Below are positions 18,281 through 27,523 of a stretch of DNA of 64,000 nucleotides, piece by piece. Source of the stretch: Bacteroidetes bacterium HLUCCA01 (GTDB taxonomy: Bacteria > Bacteroidota > Rhodothermia > Balneolales > HLUCCA01). Every line of letters starts with the position of its first letter. Positions within the stretch are counted from its first letter, which is position 1. The translations under genes and the position numbers were made by a program. The DNA lies in assembly GCA_001314545.1 (NCBI GenBank), contig LIHN01000001.1, positions 340,180 through 404,179 on the forward strand. Reading direction: 5' to 3'. The notes beneath the pieces are model-generated. The model made no database searches. It had not been told where the DNA came from and was given only the letters and a program-made list of their open reading frames with translations.

Positions 18281-18871
18281 TCAACCGGAGGCCCTGTTTC
18301 GAAGGTTTTGCAGCAGTGCATCGAAACCCCGGCGTCTAATCATATTTTGAAAAGACCTTCGGTAAGATTCCGCCGTAGAAACGTCATCAATAGCCATATC
18401 GGTTATAAACCAGAGGTCGTCCCGTTTTTCCACTTCATAACTGACCCTTGTGCGAACGTTACGCAGCACGGCTGTAGTTCTGACGCTGGCTTTGTTACTG
18501 TCAACGATAATATCATCGTAGATAACTTCCGCCCTGTAAATATCAAGGTTATTCAGCGACTGCTCACGGATAATTGATCCAAAAAGATCTACAAATTCCG
18601 TACGCTGCTCATCGGTGATCGTGTTGTAGGTTTCTTGAAGCGCAATGCGGGCCATTGCATCGTAGTCAATGATATCATTAATAATTGACCTGAGTTCGTC
18701 GCGCTGCTCCTGCGTGTAGTCCGAGCCTTCCGGACCCAGCAGCAACTTGATTTGCTCATCTCGTTCTTCCATCAGGTTACGCACCTGTTCAGATGTGATG
18801 GATTGAGCTTGTAATGGCAGGTAATATGCCATGATTAACAATGGGAAAAATAAACTAGCCAGAAATTTCAT
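18281..18871 (-). CDS. MlaC/Ttg2D/HpnM-like periplasmic lipid-binding protein
   Basis: 196-residue secreted protein with a signal peptide (residues 1-23, cleavage near LQAQS). The rest is the MlaC/ABC-toluene-tolerance fold: an N-terminal helical part with VRNLMEERDEQIKLLL, a DYDAMARIALQETYNTIT segment, and a C-terminal beta part ending RRRGFDALLQNLR. Family members carry phospholipids or hopanoids through the periplasm. It sits between a TolC-like gene (16 bases upstream) and an MMPL/HpnN-like gene rather than mlaFEDB. It therefore resembles the HpnM-HpnN arrangement more than an ABC-driven Mla system. Confidence 0.8.
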   Translation of the reverse strand: MKFLASLFFPLLIMAYYLPLQAQSITSEQVRNLMEERDEQIKLLLGPEGSDYTQEQRDELRSIINDIIDYDAMARIALQETYNTITDEQRTEFVDLFGSIIREQSLNNLDIYRAEVIYDDIIVDSNKASVRTTAVLRNVRTRVSYEVEKRDDLWFITDMAIDDVSTAESYRRSFQNMIRRRGFDALLQNLRNRASG

Positions 18872-18887
18872 AGTGTCGTATAGATAG

Positions 18888-20297
18888 TCAGTTTACAACG
18901 GGCATAACAGGTAAGCCTGATGCTTTATTGAGCTTTCCTACAGTAACGTTGAAATCGTAGATTCGTTGCCTGAGTTCTACTTCAAGTTCCAACGTTGATT
19001 TAACGGCATCAATAAGTTTTTCCACATCACCGAACCCTAAATCGTAGTCTATTTGCTCCATGCGCAACCATTCATTACTTACATTAAGTGCTTCTTTGGT
19101 ATTGGTAAGTCTGGAAAATGACATCATCATGCTACGATATTGTTCACGGATTTCCAGTCGAATGCCCTGTGATACGGCATCGAGGGCATAGTCAGCCTGG
19201 CGGAGCTGATAGGCAGACCGATTGATATTTTCTCTGTTTACCCGAAAGTTGAGATTTTGGCGAAGCCCGATCCCATACACAATGTTTTCGTAATTCGTAC
19301 TGTTTCGGATAAATGGATTTGCCTGTCTGGGTCGGTTCGGTGTTCGTGCCAGTGCAGCGCTGAAAGCCATAATTACCGTAGGATAATTAGCTGCTCGGGC
19401 AATTTCCAGACCATACTGAGCGGCTAAACGTGTATTTTCAACCTGCCGTAACTCAGGTCGGTTTGCCAGAGCTGTTTGCTCATAATAGGAAAGGTCGCTG
19501 ATACGATACTCCAGTGGATCAAGGAATTCCTCGGCGGGAAGATACATGGTAGAATCCTCGTTGTGTACGCCAAGTGCCAGATTCCATGCGCCAGTGAGAA
19601 AACGCTTGCTTTCTGCGACTTCGTCAACCTGCGTCTGAAATTCAAATTTAAATATTTGTAATTCAAACATATCGGATTCCTGGATATCGGTATTGCCCTC
19701 TTCAAGCATGTATTCCAGTTCACGCTCAGCGGTGGCAAGGTCCTCCCCGGCATTTTCAATCAGACGTTCCAGCTCAACGACCAGGAGCATGCTGTAGTAA
19801 AGCTCATATAACTGAAGGGTATATTCGGCTTTTTCTGCCTCGAAACCAGCCTGCGCTACCTGAACGCCCGCCTGAGCAGCCTGCAGTGCATTGCGGATGG
19901 CTCCCCAGGTATAAACAGGTTGAATGGCAGAGATTTCAGCACGGGTAAATATCCCCCAGTTTTCCCAGTCGTTATCCAGATTCGGATCAAGATATAACAT
20001 CCGGTCTGAATAAAGTTCGGGATTACTGCTGACCACACCGGGTACCAGTCCATGGGCTGTGGTCAGCTCTATTCGTGGCAATATACGTTGGGCTCTGGCC
20101 TGATCAAGCCTGTTTTGCGCCAGATTTACATCCTGCTGGCGTACGTTCATCAGGGGTGCACGTTCCAATGCCAGGTTAATAAATTCATTTACCGATAAGC
20201 GGGTCGTATCTTGCTGCATAGACAGCCCAATATGAGTCATACCTAGCAGCAAAAAACACAGAATGACAACCCCTCTGTATATGATATTGGTTCGCAT
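18888..20297 (-). CDS. TolC-family outer-membrane efflux protein
   Basis: 469-residue outer-membrane channel of the TolC family. An N-terminal signal peptide (MRTNIIYRG..., hydrophobic core residues 9-24) is followed by two repeats of long alpha-helices and short beta-strands. Recognisable parts are LSVNEFINLALERAPLMNVRQQDVNLA near the start and the helical repeat ending in VEKLIDAVKSTLELEVELRQRIYDFN. An upstream in-frame ATG at 20342 would add 15 polar residues before the signal, so ATG 20297 is preferred. It opens a co-directional TolC / MlaC-like / MMPL / RecO / HtrA series, consistent with a trans-envelope export system. Confidence 0.88.
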   Translation of the reverse strand: MRTNIIYRGVVILCFLLLGMTHIGLSMQQDTTRLSVNEFINLALERAPLMNVRQQDVNLAQNRLDQARAQRILPRIELTTAHGLVPGVVSSNPELYSDRMLYLDPNLDNDWENWGIFTRAEISAIQPVYTWGAIRNALQAAQAGVQVAQAGFEAEKAEYTLQLYELYYSMLLVVELERLIENAGEDLATAERELEYMLEEGNTDIQESDMFELQIFKFEFQTQVDEVAESKRFLTGAWNLALGVHNEDSTMYLPAEEFLDPLEYRISDLSYYEQTALANRPELRQVENTRLAAQYGLEIARAANYPTVIMAFSAALARTPNRPRQANPFIRNSTNYENIVYGIGLRQNLNFRVNRENINRSAYQLRQADYALDAVSQGIRLEIREQYRSMMMSFSRLTNTKEALNVSNEWLRMEQIDYDLGFGDVEKLIDAVKSTLELEVELRQRIYDFNVTVGKLNKASGLPVMPVVN

Positions 20298-20362
20298 GGT
20301 CTCGGCAAGTCGGTTTGTGAGGTTGCTGGGTGAGTTCAACATGAAGTTATCATATATCGGTT

Positions 20363-20392
20363 AAACAAAAAAAGCCCCGTTCAGGGGCTTTT
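20363..20392 (-). terminator. terminator after tRNA-Ser and the atp block
   Basis: Perfect 9-bp stem with arms at 20370-20378 (AAAAGCCCC) and 20384-20392 (GGGGCTTTT) and a 5-base loop. Read on the minus strand it ends in TTTTTTTGTTT. It begins five bases after the tRNA-Ser 3' end and precedes the tolC-like gene, so it closes the transcript that carries the ATP synthase genes and the tRNA. Confidence 0.88.
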
Positions 20393-20395
20393 AGT

Positions 20396-20481
<86 letters not shown>

Positions 20482-20505
20482 GGCAGACTCTGAATATACG
20501 CAGTA

Positions 20506-21390
20506 TTACTGATTATTCAATGCTTCGGCACCAGAGACAATTTCAGAAATCTCCGTTGTAATAGCCGCTTGACGGGCCTGGTTGTACTTAAGTTTGAGCT
20601 GTCGCATGATCTCCGAGGCGTTTTCTGTAGCGTTATCCATAGCTGCCATGCGAGCTCCCTGCTCAGAAGCATTAGATTCAAGTACAGCTTTCCACATCTG
20701 GGTGTTCAGATGAAGTGGAAGAATACGTTCCAGGATAGCCTTGTCTGATGGTTCATATAAATAATCCACCCCATAAGCACTATCATCTGTGCTTTGCTCT
20801 TCCAGCTGTACCGGCAAAACCTGTTCCATTACACGGTTCTGGGTAATCACGGATTTAAACTCATTAACGCCAATGTATACAGCATCATAGGTACCCTCAG
20901 TAAACGATTGGGTCGCCTGTCGCATAATAGCGGCTGTAGACTCAAAATTGAGCTTGTCGAAAAAACCGATATGGGATTCAACGACGTTATACCCTCGTTT
21001 TTTGAAATGATTGGCAGCCTTTCGACCTATACAAATCAAATCGAGCGTACCGTTCGTCATTTGTTCGGTAAACTCAGTTTTTATCCGGTCTTCAATGTAA
21101 CGAAATAAGTTGGTGTTAAAACCACCGCATAGTCCACGATCTGAACCAACAACTACGAGCAGTATCTTATTTACTTTTTCAGGGGCCGTGAGCAACTTAT
21201 TGCCCTGGTTATCTCCTGCTGCAAGCTTGGTTACCACAGAGCGTAGCGTATTTGCGTATGGCCGGGTTGCAATAACCCGTTCCTGTGCTTTGCGTAGCCT
21301 GGCAGCGGCAACCATCTTCATGGCCTTGGTAATCTGCTGCGTATTCTTAACCGATGAAATCCGGTCGCGTATTTCGCGTAGGTTAGCCAT
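20506..21390 (-). CDS. atpG: ATP synthase F1 gamma subunit
   Basis: 294-residue central-stalk subunit that rotates within the alpha3beta3 hexamer. The N-terminal helix ([26 protein letters not shown]) and the C-terminal helix ([34 protein letters not shown]) that form the coiled-coil shaft are both clear, as is the [10 protein letters not shown] motif. It is the last protein gene of the atp block. atpD (beta) and atpC (epsilon) do not follow and must be encoded elsewhere. tRNA-Ser lies 24 bases downstream. Confidence 0.97.
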   Translation of the reverse strand: MANLREIRDRISSVKNTQQITKAMKMVAAARLRKAQERVIATRPYANTLRSVVTKLAAGDNQGNKLLTAPEKVNKILLVVVGSDRGLCGGFNTNLFRYIEDRIKTEFTEQMTNGTLDLICIGRKAANHFKKRGYNVVESHIGFFDKLNFESTAAIMRQATQSFTEGTYDAVYIGVNEFKSVITQNRVMEQVLPVQLEEQSTDDSAYGVDYLYEPSDKAILERILPLHLNTQMWKAVLESNASEQGARMAAMDNATENASEIMRQLKLKYNQARQAAITTEISEIVSGAEALNNQ

Positions 21391-21399
21391 GCTTGTGAA

Positions 21400-23007
21400 T
21401 TATTGGTTTACCAGGTTAGCAGCTACTTTTTCGGCTTCAGCAACAAATTTTTCAGAAAGCTCATCGCTGAGAACTCCAGACTTGGACAACGCATCCATTT
21501 CAGCAGCATACTTCAGCGATATGGCCTCGAGATACTCTTTCTCGAAAGTCAGAATCTGATTGATTTCCAGCTTGTCCATAATGCCTTTTGAGTTCGCAAG
21601 AAGCACGGCAATTTGTTTATCAACACGAAGCGGGGTATACAGGTTCTGTTTGAGGACCTCTACGGTACGCGCACCGCGTGCCAGCTGCCGCTGTGTTGAA
21701 GCGTCCAGATCACTGCCAAATTTGGCAAAAGCCTCGAGCTCACGGTATTGCGCAAGATCAAGTTTCATGCTGCCAGAAAGTTTTTTCATGGATTTAACCT
21801 GAGCAGCACCACCAACCCTTGAAACAGAGATACCCACGTCGATGGCAGGACGAACACCGGAGTTGAACAAATTAGACTGCAGGAAGATCTGGCCGTCTGT
21901 AATCGAGATTACGTTGGTTGGGATGTAGGCAGAAACATCACCCGCCTGTGTTTCAATAATTGGCAACGCAGTAAGTGATCCGCCACCTTTAACCAGCGGG
22001 CGGAGCTCATCGGGCACATCGTTCATATTTTGTGCTACCGAATCATTCTTATTGATTTTGGCCGAACGTTCCAGTAGTCGACTGTGCAGGTAGAATACAT
22101 CACCTGGATAGGCTTCACGACCTGGAGGTCGTTTCAGCAACAAGGATACTTCGCGATAGGCAACGGCCTGCTTAGACAAATCATCATAAATGATGAGTGC
22201 ATGTCGGCCGGTATCACGGAAATATTCTCCGATTGCGGCACCGGCATAGGCAGCAATGTAGCGCATTGGAGCAGGTGCGGAGGCCGGAGCAGATACAATA
22301 ACGGTATATTCCTTGGCGCCGTATTTCTCCAGAGTTTGATTGACCTGAGCAATGGTAGAGCCTTTCTGACCAATAGCCACGTAAATACAATAGACTCCAT
22401 TTCCACCGTCGTGTGTGGATTTCTGATTGATGATGGTGTCTATGGCGATGGTGGTTTTACCGGTTTGACGGTCACCAATAATCAATTCGCGCTGACCTCG
22501 TCCAATAGGAATCAGGGAATCAATAGCTTTAATACCTGTCTGGAGGGGTTCTGCCACGGGTTCACGATAGATCACACCAGGGGCCTTACGTTCCATCGGA
22601 AGACGATAGGTCTTTCCAGCGATCGGTCCGTCACCATCCAGCGGGTTACCCAAAGGATCAATAACACGCCCGAGCACACCTTCACCAACCGGAATGGAAG
22701 CAATATCATTGGTTCTGCGCACACTGTGCCCTTCTTCAATCTGGCGTGAAGCGCCAAAAACAACGACTCCGACGTTATCCTCCTCAAGGTTCAGTACCAT
22801 CCCTTTAAGGGTTTCGCCGGATGTGTCTTTGGCTTCTGGAAACTCAACAAGTTCTCCGGCCTGTACTTTTGACAATCCATATACGCGGGCAATACCATCT
22901 CCCACCTCCAGGACTGTTCCTACATCATATACTTCGGCTTCATTATCGAAACCAGAAAGCTGTTTGCGAAGAATTGCGGATACTTCGTCGGGTCTGACTT
23001 GACTCAT
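21400..23007 (-). CDS. atpA: ATP synthase F1 alpha subunit
   Basis: 535-residue non-catalytic nucleotide-binding subunit of F1. The P-loop GDRQTGKT lies near residue 170, and the [17 protein letters not shown] stretch near 370 is typical of alpha. An N-terminal beta-barrel domain ([14 protein letters not shown]) and a C-terminal helical bundle complete the usual length. It lies nine bases upstream of atpG and 31 bases after atpH. Confidence 0.98.
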   Translation of the reverse strand: MSQVRPDEVSAILRKQLSGFDNEAEVYDVGTVLEVGDGIARVYGLSKVQAGELVEFPEAKDTSGETLKGMVLNLEEDNVGVVVFGASRQIEEGHSVRRTNDIASIPVGEGVLGRVIDPLGNPLDGDGPIAGKTYRLPMERKAPGVIYREPVAEPLQTGIKAIDSLIPIGRGQRELIIGDRQTGKTTIAIDTIINQKSTHDGGNGVYCIYVAIGQKGSTIAQVNQTLEKYGAKEYTVIVSAPASAPAPMRYIAAYAGAAIGEYFRDTGRHALIIYDDLSKQAVAYREVSLLLKRPPGREAYPGDVFYLHSRLLERSAKINKNDSVAQNMNDVPDELRPLVKGGGSLTALPIIETQAGDVSAYIPTNVISITDGQIFLQSNLFNSGVRPAIDVGISVSRVGGAAQVKSMKKLSGSMKLDLAQYRELEAFAKFGSDLDASTQRQLARGARTVEVLKQNLYTPLRVDKQIAVLLANSKGIMDKLEINQILTFEKEYLEAISLKYAAEMDALSKSGVLSDELSEKFVAEAEKVAANLVNQ

Positions 23008-23038
23008 TTTATTAATGCTTTAAGTACTAATGATTTAA

Positions 23039-23584
23039 TTAAACTGCCGAAGCCTGCAGCACACCTGTGAGTTGCTCAAGCTTATTTTTAATGGATCCGT
23101 CAATAACGGTGTCGCGATAGGTAAGCGTAATTCCCCCAATAAGTGAGGAATCCACGATAATCGTTGGTTGAACCGTAAGACCAATAGATTTTGAAAAGGC
23201 GCTCACTACGCTGTCAATCTGCTTACTGTCCATCTGAAATGCTGTTCTGATGGTAACCTCCAGTATTCCGGCATGCTGGTTGTAGAGATCCTGAAATGCA
23301 TGAGCGGTTCCGGAGAGCAGGCTCAATCTACCTTTTGCCGAAAGAATATCGATGAGTCGGTTGGTGGTTTCTGAAACTTTCTTTGCAAATATTTCGGAAA
23401 CGATGGTCTTTTTTTTACTGTCTTTTATGACCGGAGAAACCAGCGCCAGCTGAAGTTCACGGCTTCCATTGAAAACAGACGTGATTAGCTGCATATCAGC
23501 CAACTGCTGCTTGAGCGTATCATTGTCTATAGCCAGTTGAAGCAGACCTTTGGCGTATCGTCGGGAAGCGATGCCTGAAATCAT
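23039..23584 (-). CDS. atpH: ATP synthase F1 delta subunit
   Basis: 181-residue peripheral-stalk subunit (OSCP homologue) that links subunit b to the top of F1. The N-terminal helical domain begins SRRYAKGLLQLAIDN. The C-terminal segment ITLTYRDTVIDGSIKNKLEQL matches the family's final beta-sheet and helix. It sits between atpF (9 bases upstream) and atpA, the standard order. Confidence 0.94.
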   Translation of the reverse strand: MISGIASRRYAKGLLQLAIDNDTLKQQLADMQLITSVFNGSRELQLALVSPVIKDSKKKTIVSEIFAKKVSETTNRLIDILSAKGRLSLLSGTAHAFQDLYNQHAGILEVTIRTAFQMDSKQIDSVVSAFSKSIGLTVQPTIIVDSSLIGGITLTYRDTVIDGSIKNKLEQLTGVLQASAV

Positions 23585-23593
23585 GGTCGGTGG

Positions 23594-24103
23594 TTAGTTT
23601 TTTGGAATATCGTTTATGAAATTATCGACAAGCTTCTTGTTTTTAGTCTCATCGATTTCTGCATCCAGTATGATTCGTGCTGATTTTATGGCTAGTTCGG
23701 CCACCTCATTGCGCAAATCATCCAACGCCTTTTTCTTCTCCGCTTCTATGGTAGCGCGCGCCTGTTCAAGCATCTTGGCGGTTTCTTCCTTGGTCTTCTC
23801 AACCCGGTCTGCACGAATAGCTTCAGCTTCTTCAGCTGCTTCTTTCCGGATTCGTTGAGCAGCAGCCTCCGCTTCTCTGAGTGCAGCCTCATTATCCTTC
23901 GTAATCTGTTCAGCTTTTTTAATGGCTACTTCAGCGGCTTCGATGGATTCCTTTATAGATTGCTCACGTTGGCTGAGCGCACCCAGGATAGGCTTCCAGG
24001 CGAACTTTGAAAAGGCGAGAATAAACAGAAGAAATGTAATCAGAATCCAGACAAAAAGACCGGGATCAACATCCAACAGGCCGGCAGCAATAACAAAGTT
24101 CAT
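23594..24103 (-). CDS. atpF: ATP synthase Fo b subunit
   Basis: 169-residue peripheral-stalk subunit. One N-terminal transmembrane helix (about residues 10-32, VWILITFLLFILAFSKFAW) is followed by WKPILGALSQREQSIKESI. A long charged helix rich in Glu, Ala and Lys runs to the C-terminus and forms the dimeric stalk. It follows atpE by 69 bases containing a hairpin terminator/attenuator, so its expression may be lower than that of subunit c. Confidence 0.96.
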   Translation of the reverse strand: MNFVIAAGLLDVDPGLFVWILITFLLFILAFSKFAWKPILGALSQREQSIKESIEAAEVAIKKAEQITKDNEAALREAEAAAQRIRKEAAEEAEAIRADRVEKTKEETAKMLEQARATIEAEKKKALDDLRNEVAELAIKSARIILDAEIDETKNKKLVDNFINDIPKN

Positions 24104-24126
24104 GTTTTGTTCAGATTAGAATGGAG

Positions 24127-24160
24127 AATAAAAGAAAGGAGCCGCTTGGTCTGCGGCTCC
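24127..24160 (-). terminator. intra-operon terminator/attenuator between atpE and atpF
   Basis: Perfect 8-bp GC-rich stem, arms 24138-24145 (GGAGCCGC) and 24153-24160 (GCGGCTCC), 7-base loop. On the minus strand it is followed by TTTCTTTTATT. It starts 12 bases after the atpE stop and lies 23 bases before the atpF start codon. A leaky terminator here would give more subunit c mRNA than downstream mRNA, in line with the multicopy c-ring. Confidence 0.75.
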
Positions 24161-24172
24161 GGACGACATGAA

Positions 24173-24391
24173 TTACTTGATGGCAAGCAGGAAACATACT
24201 ACTACACCGAAAAGGGCAACACCCTCGATGAAAGCAGCAGAAATAAGCATTGAAGTACGGATGTCATTGGCAGCCTGTGGCTGACGTGCAGTACCTTCCA
24301 TGGCACTTTTACCAATGATACCAATACCGAGTGCGGCACCGATAGCGATGATTCCTGATCCAAAACCAGCTGCTAAGTAAGCCATTTCCAT
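24173..24391 (-). CDS. atpE: ATP synthase Fo c subunit
   Basis: 72-residue two-helix proteolipid that forms the rotor ring. The polar loop ARQPQA (residues 35-40) and the essential carboxylate Glu56 (AFIEGVALFG) are present. The residues that make a sodium site in Na+-type rings (Gln in helix 1; Ser/Thr-Thr after the Glu) are not there: Gly57 and Val58 follow the Glu. This suggests proton coupling. It lies between atpB (42 bases upstream) and a hairpin terminator. Confidence 0.96.
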   Translation of the reverse strand: MEMAYLAAGFGSGIIAIGAALGIGIIGKSAMEGTARQPQAANDIRTSMLISAAFIEGVALFGVVVCFLLAIK

Positions 24392-24433
24392 AATAAAACT
24401 CCTAAATGTTGTTGTAATCGTTTGTTCGTTGGT

Positions 24434-25570
24434 TTATGAACGTGCGTGAACGGCCACTGCCTCTTGCACATGCTCATAGTCGGTATTTGCGTGGGCATGT
24501 TCATCGTGGTCATGGTCATGATCGTGGTCGTGCTCAGCAACTGCCATCCCGATGAAAAGTGCTGACAACATCGTGAAGATGTAGGCTTGCAGGATGGATA
24601 CCACAATTTTAATCACGTAAATGAACAAGGCAAATAAAATCCAGATCCAGGATGTTCCCCAGGCAACGGCATCGCCGAATATGCCAGAGAAAACAAATAT
24701 GAGACCAATGATGGAGTAGACCAGAACCTTGCCGGAGGCCATGTTGGCGAAGAGTCGTACCGTGAGGGCAAAGGGCTTGGTAAAAAGTCCGATGATTTCG
24801 ACAGGTGTGAGGATAATGCGAATCCATGCGGGAACACCCGGAAACCAGAACACATGCTCCCAGTGGTCGCGTGTTCCGTTGAATTGCGTAATCAGAAAGG
24901 TGGTTAATGCCAGCGCAGCCGTTACAGTAATATTGGCGGTCGCGCTGTCTCCCCATGGCATCAGACCAAACAGATTCATGAACATGATCATGAAGAATGC
25001 CGTGAGCAGGTAGGGTGTGAACCGGAGGTATTTCTTTTCTCCGATGTTGGTCAGGGCTATCTCGTCACGTACAAACACGATGAATGTTTCCATCACGTTT
25101 TGGAAAGCGCCCCTCGGCTCGGTATCACGACCAATACCGCTTTTGTATTTTCCGGACAGGGGAATCAGCACAAAGGTCAGGAAAATACCCACAATCCAAA
25201 AATACACGAGCTTTGAAGTGATGGATAAGTCGATGCGGGTTGGCGTCCCATCTGTCCTGGCCAGCTTGTAAGAAACTGCTTTGGCCTGGGCTGGCTCATT
25301 GTTTTCCAGGTAATATTGATCGATATACTTTCCGCTGTTGATGGCGGCAGTTGTACTTGAGAAAAAGGAGATTCCATCTTCATCCCAGAAGATGCGGGGT
25401 AACTCAACCTTGCCAGCCGGCTTCAGATCCAGGTAATAATGGTCGGAGAGTTTGTCCAGAATAGGCACTTCCTTGGGATTCGACTGCTCGGGTGCTGCAG
25501 ATGAAATTTGGGAAAATCCCAGGGTAAAAAGAGCGATAAAAGCAAGGAGCGTTTTTGGGTTCGTGTACAT
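24434..25570 (-). CDS. atpB: ATP synthase Fo a subunit with His/Asp-rich tail
   Basis: 378-residue proton-channel subunit. A signal-like N-terminus (cleavage near SSAAPEQ) and a periplasmic domain of about 110 residues precede five or six transmembrane helices, an arrangement seen in Bacteroidota. The essential Arg lies in LTVRLFANMASGK. Unusually, the last 35 or so residues are a charged tail with a five-fold His-Asp repeat and nine His in all. An upstream in-frame ATG at 25636 lies inside the preceding gene; ATG 25570 gives a standard signal peptide and is preferred. Confidence 0.94.
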   Translation of the reverse strand: MYTNPKTLLAFIALFTLGFSQISSAAPEQSNPKEVPILDKLSDHYYLDLKPAGKVELPRIFWDEDGISFFSSTTAAINSGKYIDQYYLENNEPAQAKAVSYKLARTDGTPTRIDLSITSKLVYFWIVGIFLTFVLIPLSGKYKSGIGRDTEPRGAFQNVMETFIVFVRDEIALTNIGEKKYLRFTPYLLTAFFMIMFMNLFGLMPWGDSATANITVTAALALTTFLITQFNGTRDHWEHVFWFPGVPAWIRIILTPVEIIGLFTKPFALTVRLFANMASGKVLVYSIIGLIFVFSGIFGDAVAWGTSWIWILFALFIYVIKIVVSILQAYIFTMLSALFIGMAVAEHDHDHDHDHDEHAHANTDYEHVQEAVAVHARS

Positions 25571-25580
25571 CAACCTTGGT

Positions 25581-25952
25581 TTATGTGTGTGCCGATTTCC
25601 TGTGAATAAATAAAATTTCCTGTATAGACTTGCCAATATACGAAATAAATATGCTAACAGTAAACGTAATTTCAGGCAGTGAGGTGTACTTTAATACTAC
25701 AAAAATGGCGGCTGCCAGGGCCAGCAGGCGGGTTGCCACCGTGCCAAAAACATTGGACATAAACTCCTTGTGCCCGGCATGGAAATACCGGTTAGTAAGC
25801 ATCGTGCCGACCAGCGTATAAGTACTCGTAAAAATCAGGGCAGCGAGGGCAGCAAGGGCGTGACTGGTTGATGCAACAAAATACAGTGGCAATACGCCTG
25901 CACCCAAGAGAATGAGATCGGTAAACAGGATATGTTTGACAAACCGGTTCAT
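25581..25952 (-). CDS. AtpI-like four-helix membrane protein
   Basis: 123-residue protein with four predicted transmembrane helices (about 8-30, 33-52, 70-90, 96-115). Its size, topology and place directly before atpB match the AtpI/UncI assistants of Fo c-ring assembly, but I see no residue-level signature that proves this. It overlaps the upstream atpZ-like gene by four bases (ATGA) and ends ten bases before atpB. Confidence 0.65.
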   Translation of the reverse strand: MNRFVKHILFTDLILLGAGVLPLYFVASTSHALAALAALIFTSTYTLVGTMLTNRYFHAGHKEFMSNVFGTVATRLLALAAAIFVVLKYTSLPEITFTVSIFISYIGKSIQEILFIHRKSAHT

Positions 25953-26203
25953 GGTTTTGAATTTCGTTTGCGGGCATCGCGTTCAGACTGCTTATTGGCC
26001 GTAACAGCGAGCTTAAAAATGGTTACAAAAACCGAAAGTATTCCAAGGAGGGCCCCGCCCAGTGTAAACCATGGGGTGGTATTAAGGTACCCGTCAAGCC
26101 AGATCCCGCCCAAAAGAGGGAGTACCATAGATGCCGCTATCTGTATTCCAAGCCCGATGTAGTCGCCATACCGGGCCACACTGGGCATCTTATTACCGTT
26201 CAC
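25949..26203 (-). CDS. AtpZ/AtpI-family ATP synthase accessory protein
   Basis: 84-residue protein with two transmembrane helices (about 14-36 and 44-68). The GLGIQIAASMVLPLLGGIWLD and GALLGILSVFVTIFKL segments are typical of the AtpZ/'F0F1 ATPase subunit' family (PF09527-like), proposed to help Fo assembly and Mg2+/Ca2+ supply. It starts immediately after the bactofilin stop and overlaps the next gene by four bases, so it is translationally coupled within the atp block. Confidence 0.8.
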   Translation of the reverse strand: MNGNKMPSVARYGDYIGLGIQIAASMVLPLLGGIWLDGYLNTTPWFTLGGALLGILSVFVTIFKLAVTANKQSERDARKRNSKP

Positions 26204-26638
26204 TTATTCATTCACCGCTTTTTTCATTGCAAATGCGTGATCCTGCCCATGGGATCCTGATTTTTTTCTGACGGGACCGTCACCCATATGACAAGCTCCT
26301 TCAAAGCGGGCTCCTTCCTCAACAAGTAGCGTTTTGGTTTGAATATCGCCCAGAATCTGACTGGTTTTACGAAGAATCAGTTTTCCTGATACCGTTACCT
26401 CCCCTTCCACCTTACCGGCAATGTCTGCCTCTGTTGCCGTTATGTCGCCATTTATTACTGCTGCCGATGTAATCACACATTTACCGTCCACCTTGAGCGA
26501 GCCATTTAGCTCCCCGCTTATCCTGAAATCTTTTTTGGTTTCGAGGGAACCGGTAATTACGGTACCGTCGCTGATCATATTAATTGCGGGGGCAGCAGTG
26601 TTATCTTGCATAGCGGCGTTGCTTTTGGAGGAGAACAT
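26204..26638 (-). CDS. bactofilin (polymer-forming cytoskeletal protein)
   Basis: 144-residue bactofilin. The central region (about 20-120) is a right-handed beta-helix with repeating short strands such as ISDGTVITGSLETKKDFRISGELNGS and ITATEADIAGKVEGEVTVSGKL. Disordered charged tails lie on both sides. Bactofilins self-polymerise without nucleotide and position envelope enzymes. The M23 peptidase gene ends eight bases upstream, a pairing known from cell-shape systems such as Helicobacter CcmA-Csd. Confidence 0.93.
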   Translation of the reverse strand: MFSSKSNAAMQDNTAAPAINMISDGTVITGSLETKKDFRISGELNGSLKVDGKCVITSAAVINGDITATEADIAGKVEGEVTVSGKLILRKTSQILGDIQTKTLLVEEGARFEGACHMGDGPVRKKSGSHGQDHAFAMKKAVNE

Positions 26639-26646
26639 GAGGATTG

Positions 26647-27513
26647 CTAATTAATCAGAAAATTTTGGGGATTTAACAATAATCCATTGTGCCACAACTC
26701 AAAATGGAGATGCGGACCTGAACTCAGAATCCCTGAATAAGACACAGCACCTAAGATATCACCTTTGCTGATAAAATCCCCCACCTTTCTGGCAGGCAAT
26801 CCGCTATGCTTGTACACAGACAGATAACCGTCTCCGTGCTGAACTTTTATTGTATATCCATAATTGACACTCCACCCAGCGTGTACAACTACGCCGGAAG
26901 CAATGCTACGAACCGGACTGCCCGTTGCGGCGGCTATGTCGATTCCGTAATGTTCACTATCGGCGTCAAAACCGGCCGTAATGGTACCTTCAACGGGCAT
27001 GGCAACTGGAAATACAGGTCGGTCTCTGTTGACAGTCTCAGCCATGTAGCCGGATGCATCCAGACTCAGAAAGGATTGGTTTGCATTGCTGTTTGCGAAA
27101 TTTACCGTTTGAAACCCAAAATTTGATGACTCAACATCACCGGAAAATGATCCGGCGGAGCTGACGGAAAAAAGTGTGTCTGGTGTAGTACGCAGTATTG
27201 ATTTGAGATCATTTAACTGCTTTTCTCTGACGGCGAGAGAATCCTGAACAGCCAGCACCCTATTGCTGATCTCCAGCAATTCCATCCTGTAGGTTGTATC
27301 AAGTGTCTGAATCAAATAACCCCGAAGGGGGGTGAGAATAACCAGTGCTGCGAAAACAACGGCCGTAAGCAAGGCTACAAATCCTGTGAGTAAAAACAGA
27401 TACACAGGCTTAAACCGGAACGATTCCATTTCACCCAGCTCATAGTCGTTCCAGATAACCAGTGTCAGGTCTTCCTTTTTACGCTGGTAGAACCGTTTGA
27501 GCAGTTTCCACAT
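26647..27513 (-). CDS. membrane-anchored M23 (LytM-type) peptidoglycan peptidase
   Basis: 288-residue protein. A cytoplasmic N-terminus of about 35 residues is followed by one TM (36-62) and a short coiled-coil (70-105). The C-terminal M23 domain is about 165-288. Zinc and catalytic residues are intact: His188 and Asp192 (HYGID), His236, and His268/His270 (PHLHFE). It should cut peptidoglycan cross-links in the periplasm. It lies ten bases after guaB and directly before the bactofilin gene, which suggests the bactofilin scaffolds it. Confidence 0.93.
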   Translation of the reverse strand: MWKLLKRFYQRKKEDLTLVIWNDYELGEMESFRFKPVYLFLLTGFVALLTAVVFAALVILTPLRGYLIQTLDTTYRMELLEISNRVLAVQDSLAVREKQLNDLKSILRTTPDTLFSVSSAGSFSGDVESSNFGFQTVNFANSNANQSFLSLDASGYMAETVNRDRPVFPVAMPVEGTITAGFDADSEHYGIDIAAATGSPVRSIASGVVVHAGWSVNYGYTIKVQHGDGYLSVYKHSGLPARKVGDFISKGDILGAVSYSGILSSGPHLHFELWHNGLLLNPQNFLIN

Positions 27514-27523
27514 GGGGTTCGGA

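Noticed and set aside
22084..22749. 221-codon plus-strand frame
   Set aside because: Antisense to atpA; low-complexity, no motif. A by-product of codon bias in a conserved gene.
24500..24540. possible non-coding CATGGT/CGTGGT repeat
   Set aside because: It is the His-Asp codon repeat of atpB; treated as part of that gene.
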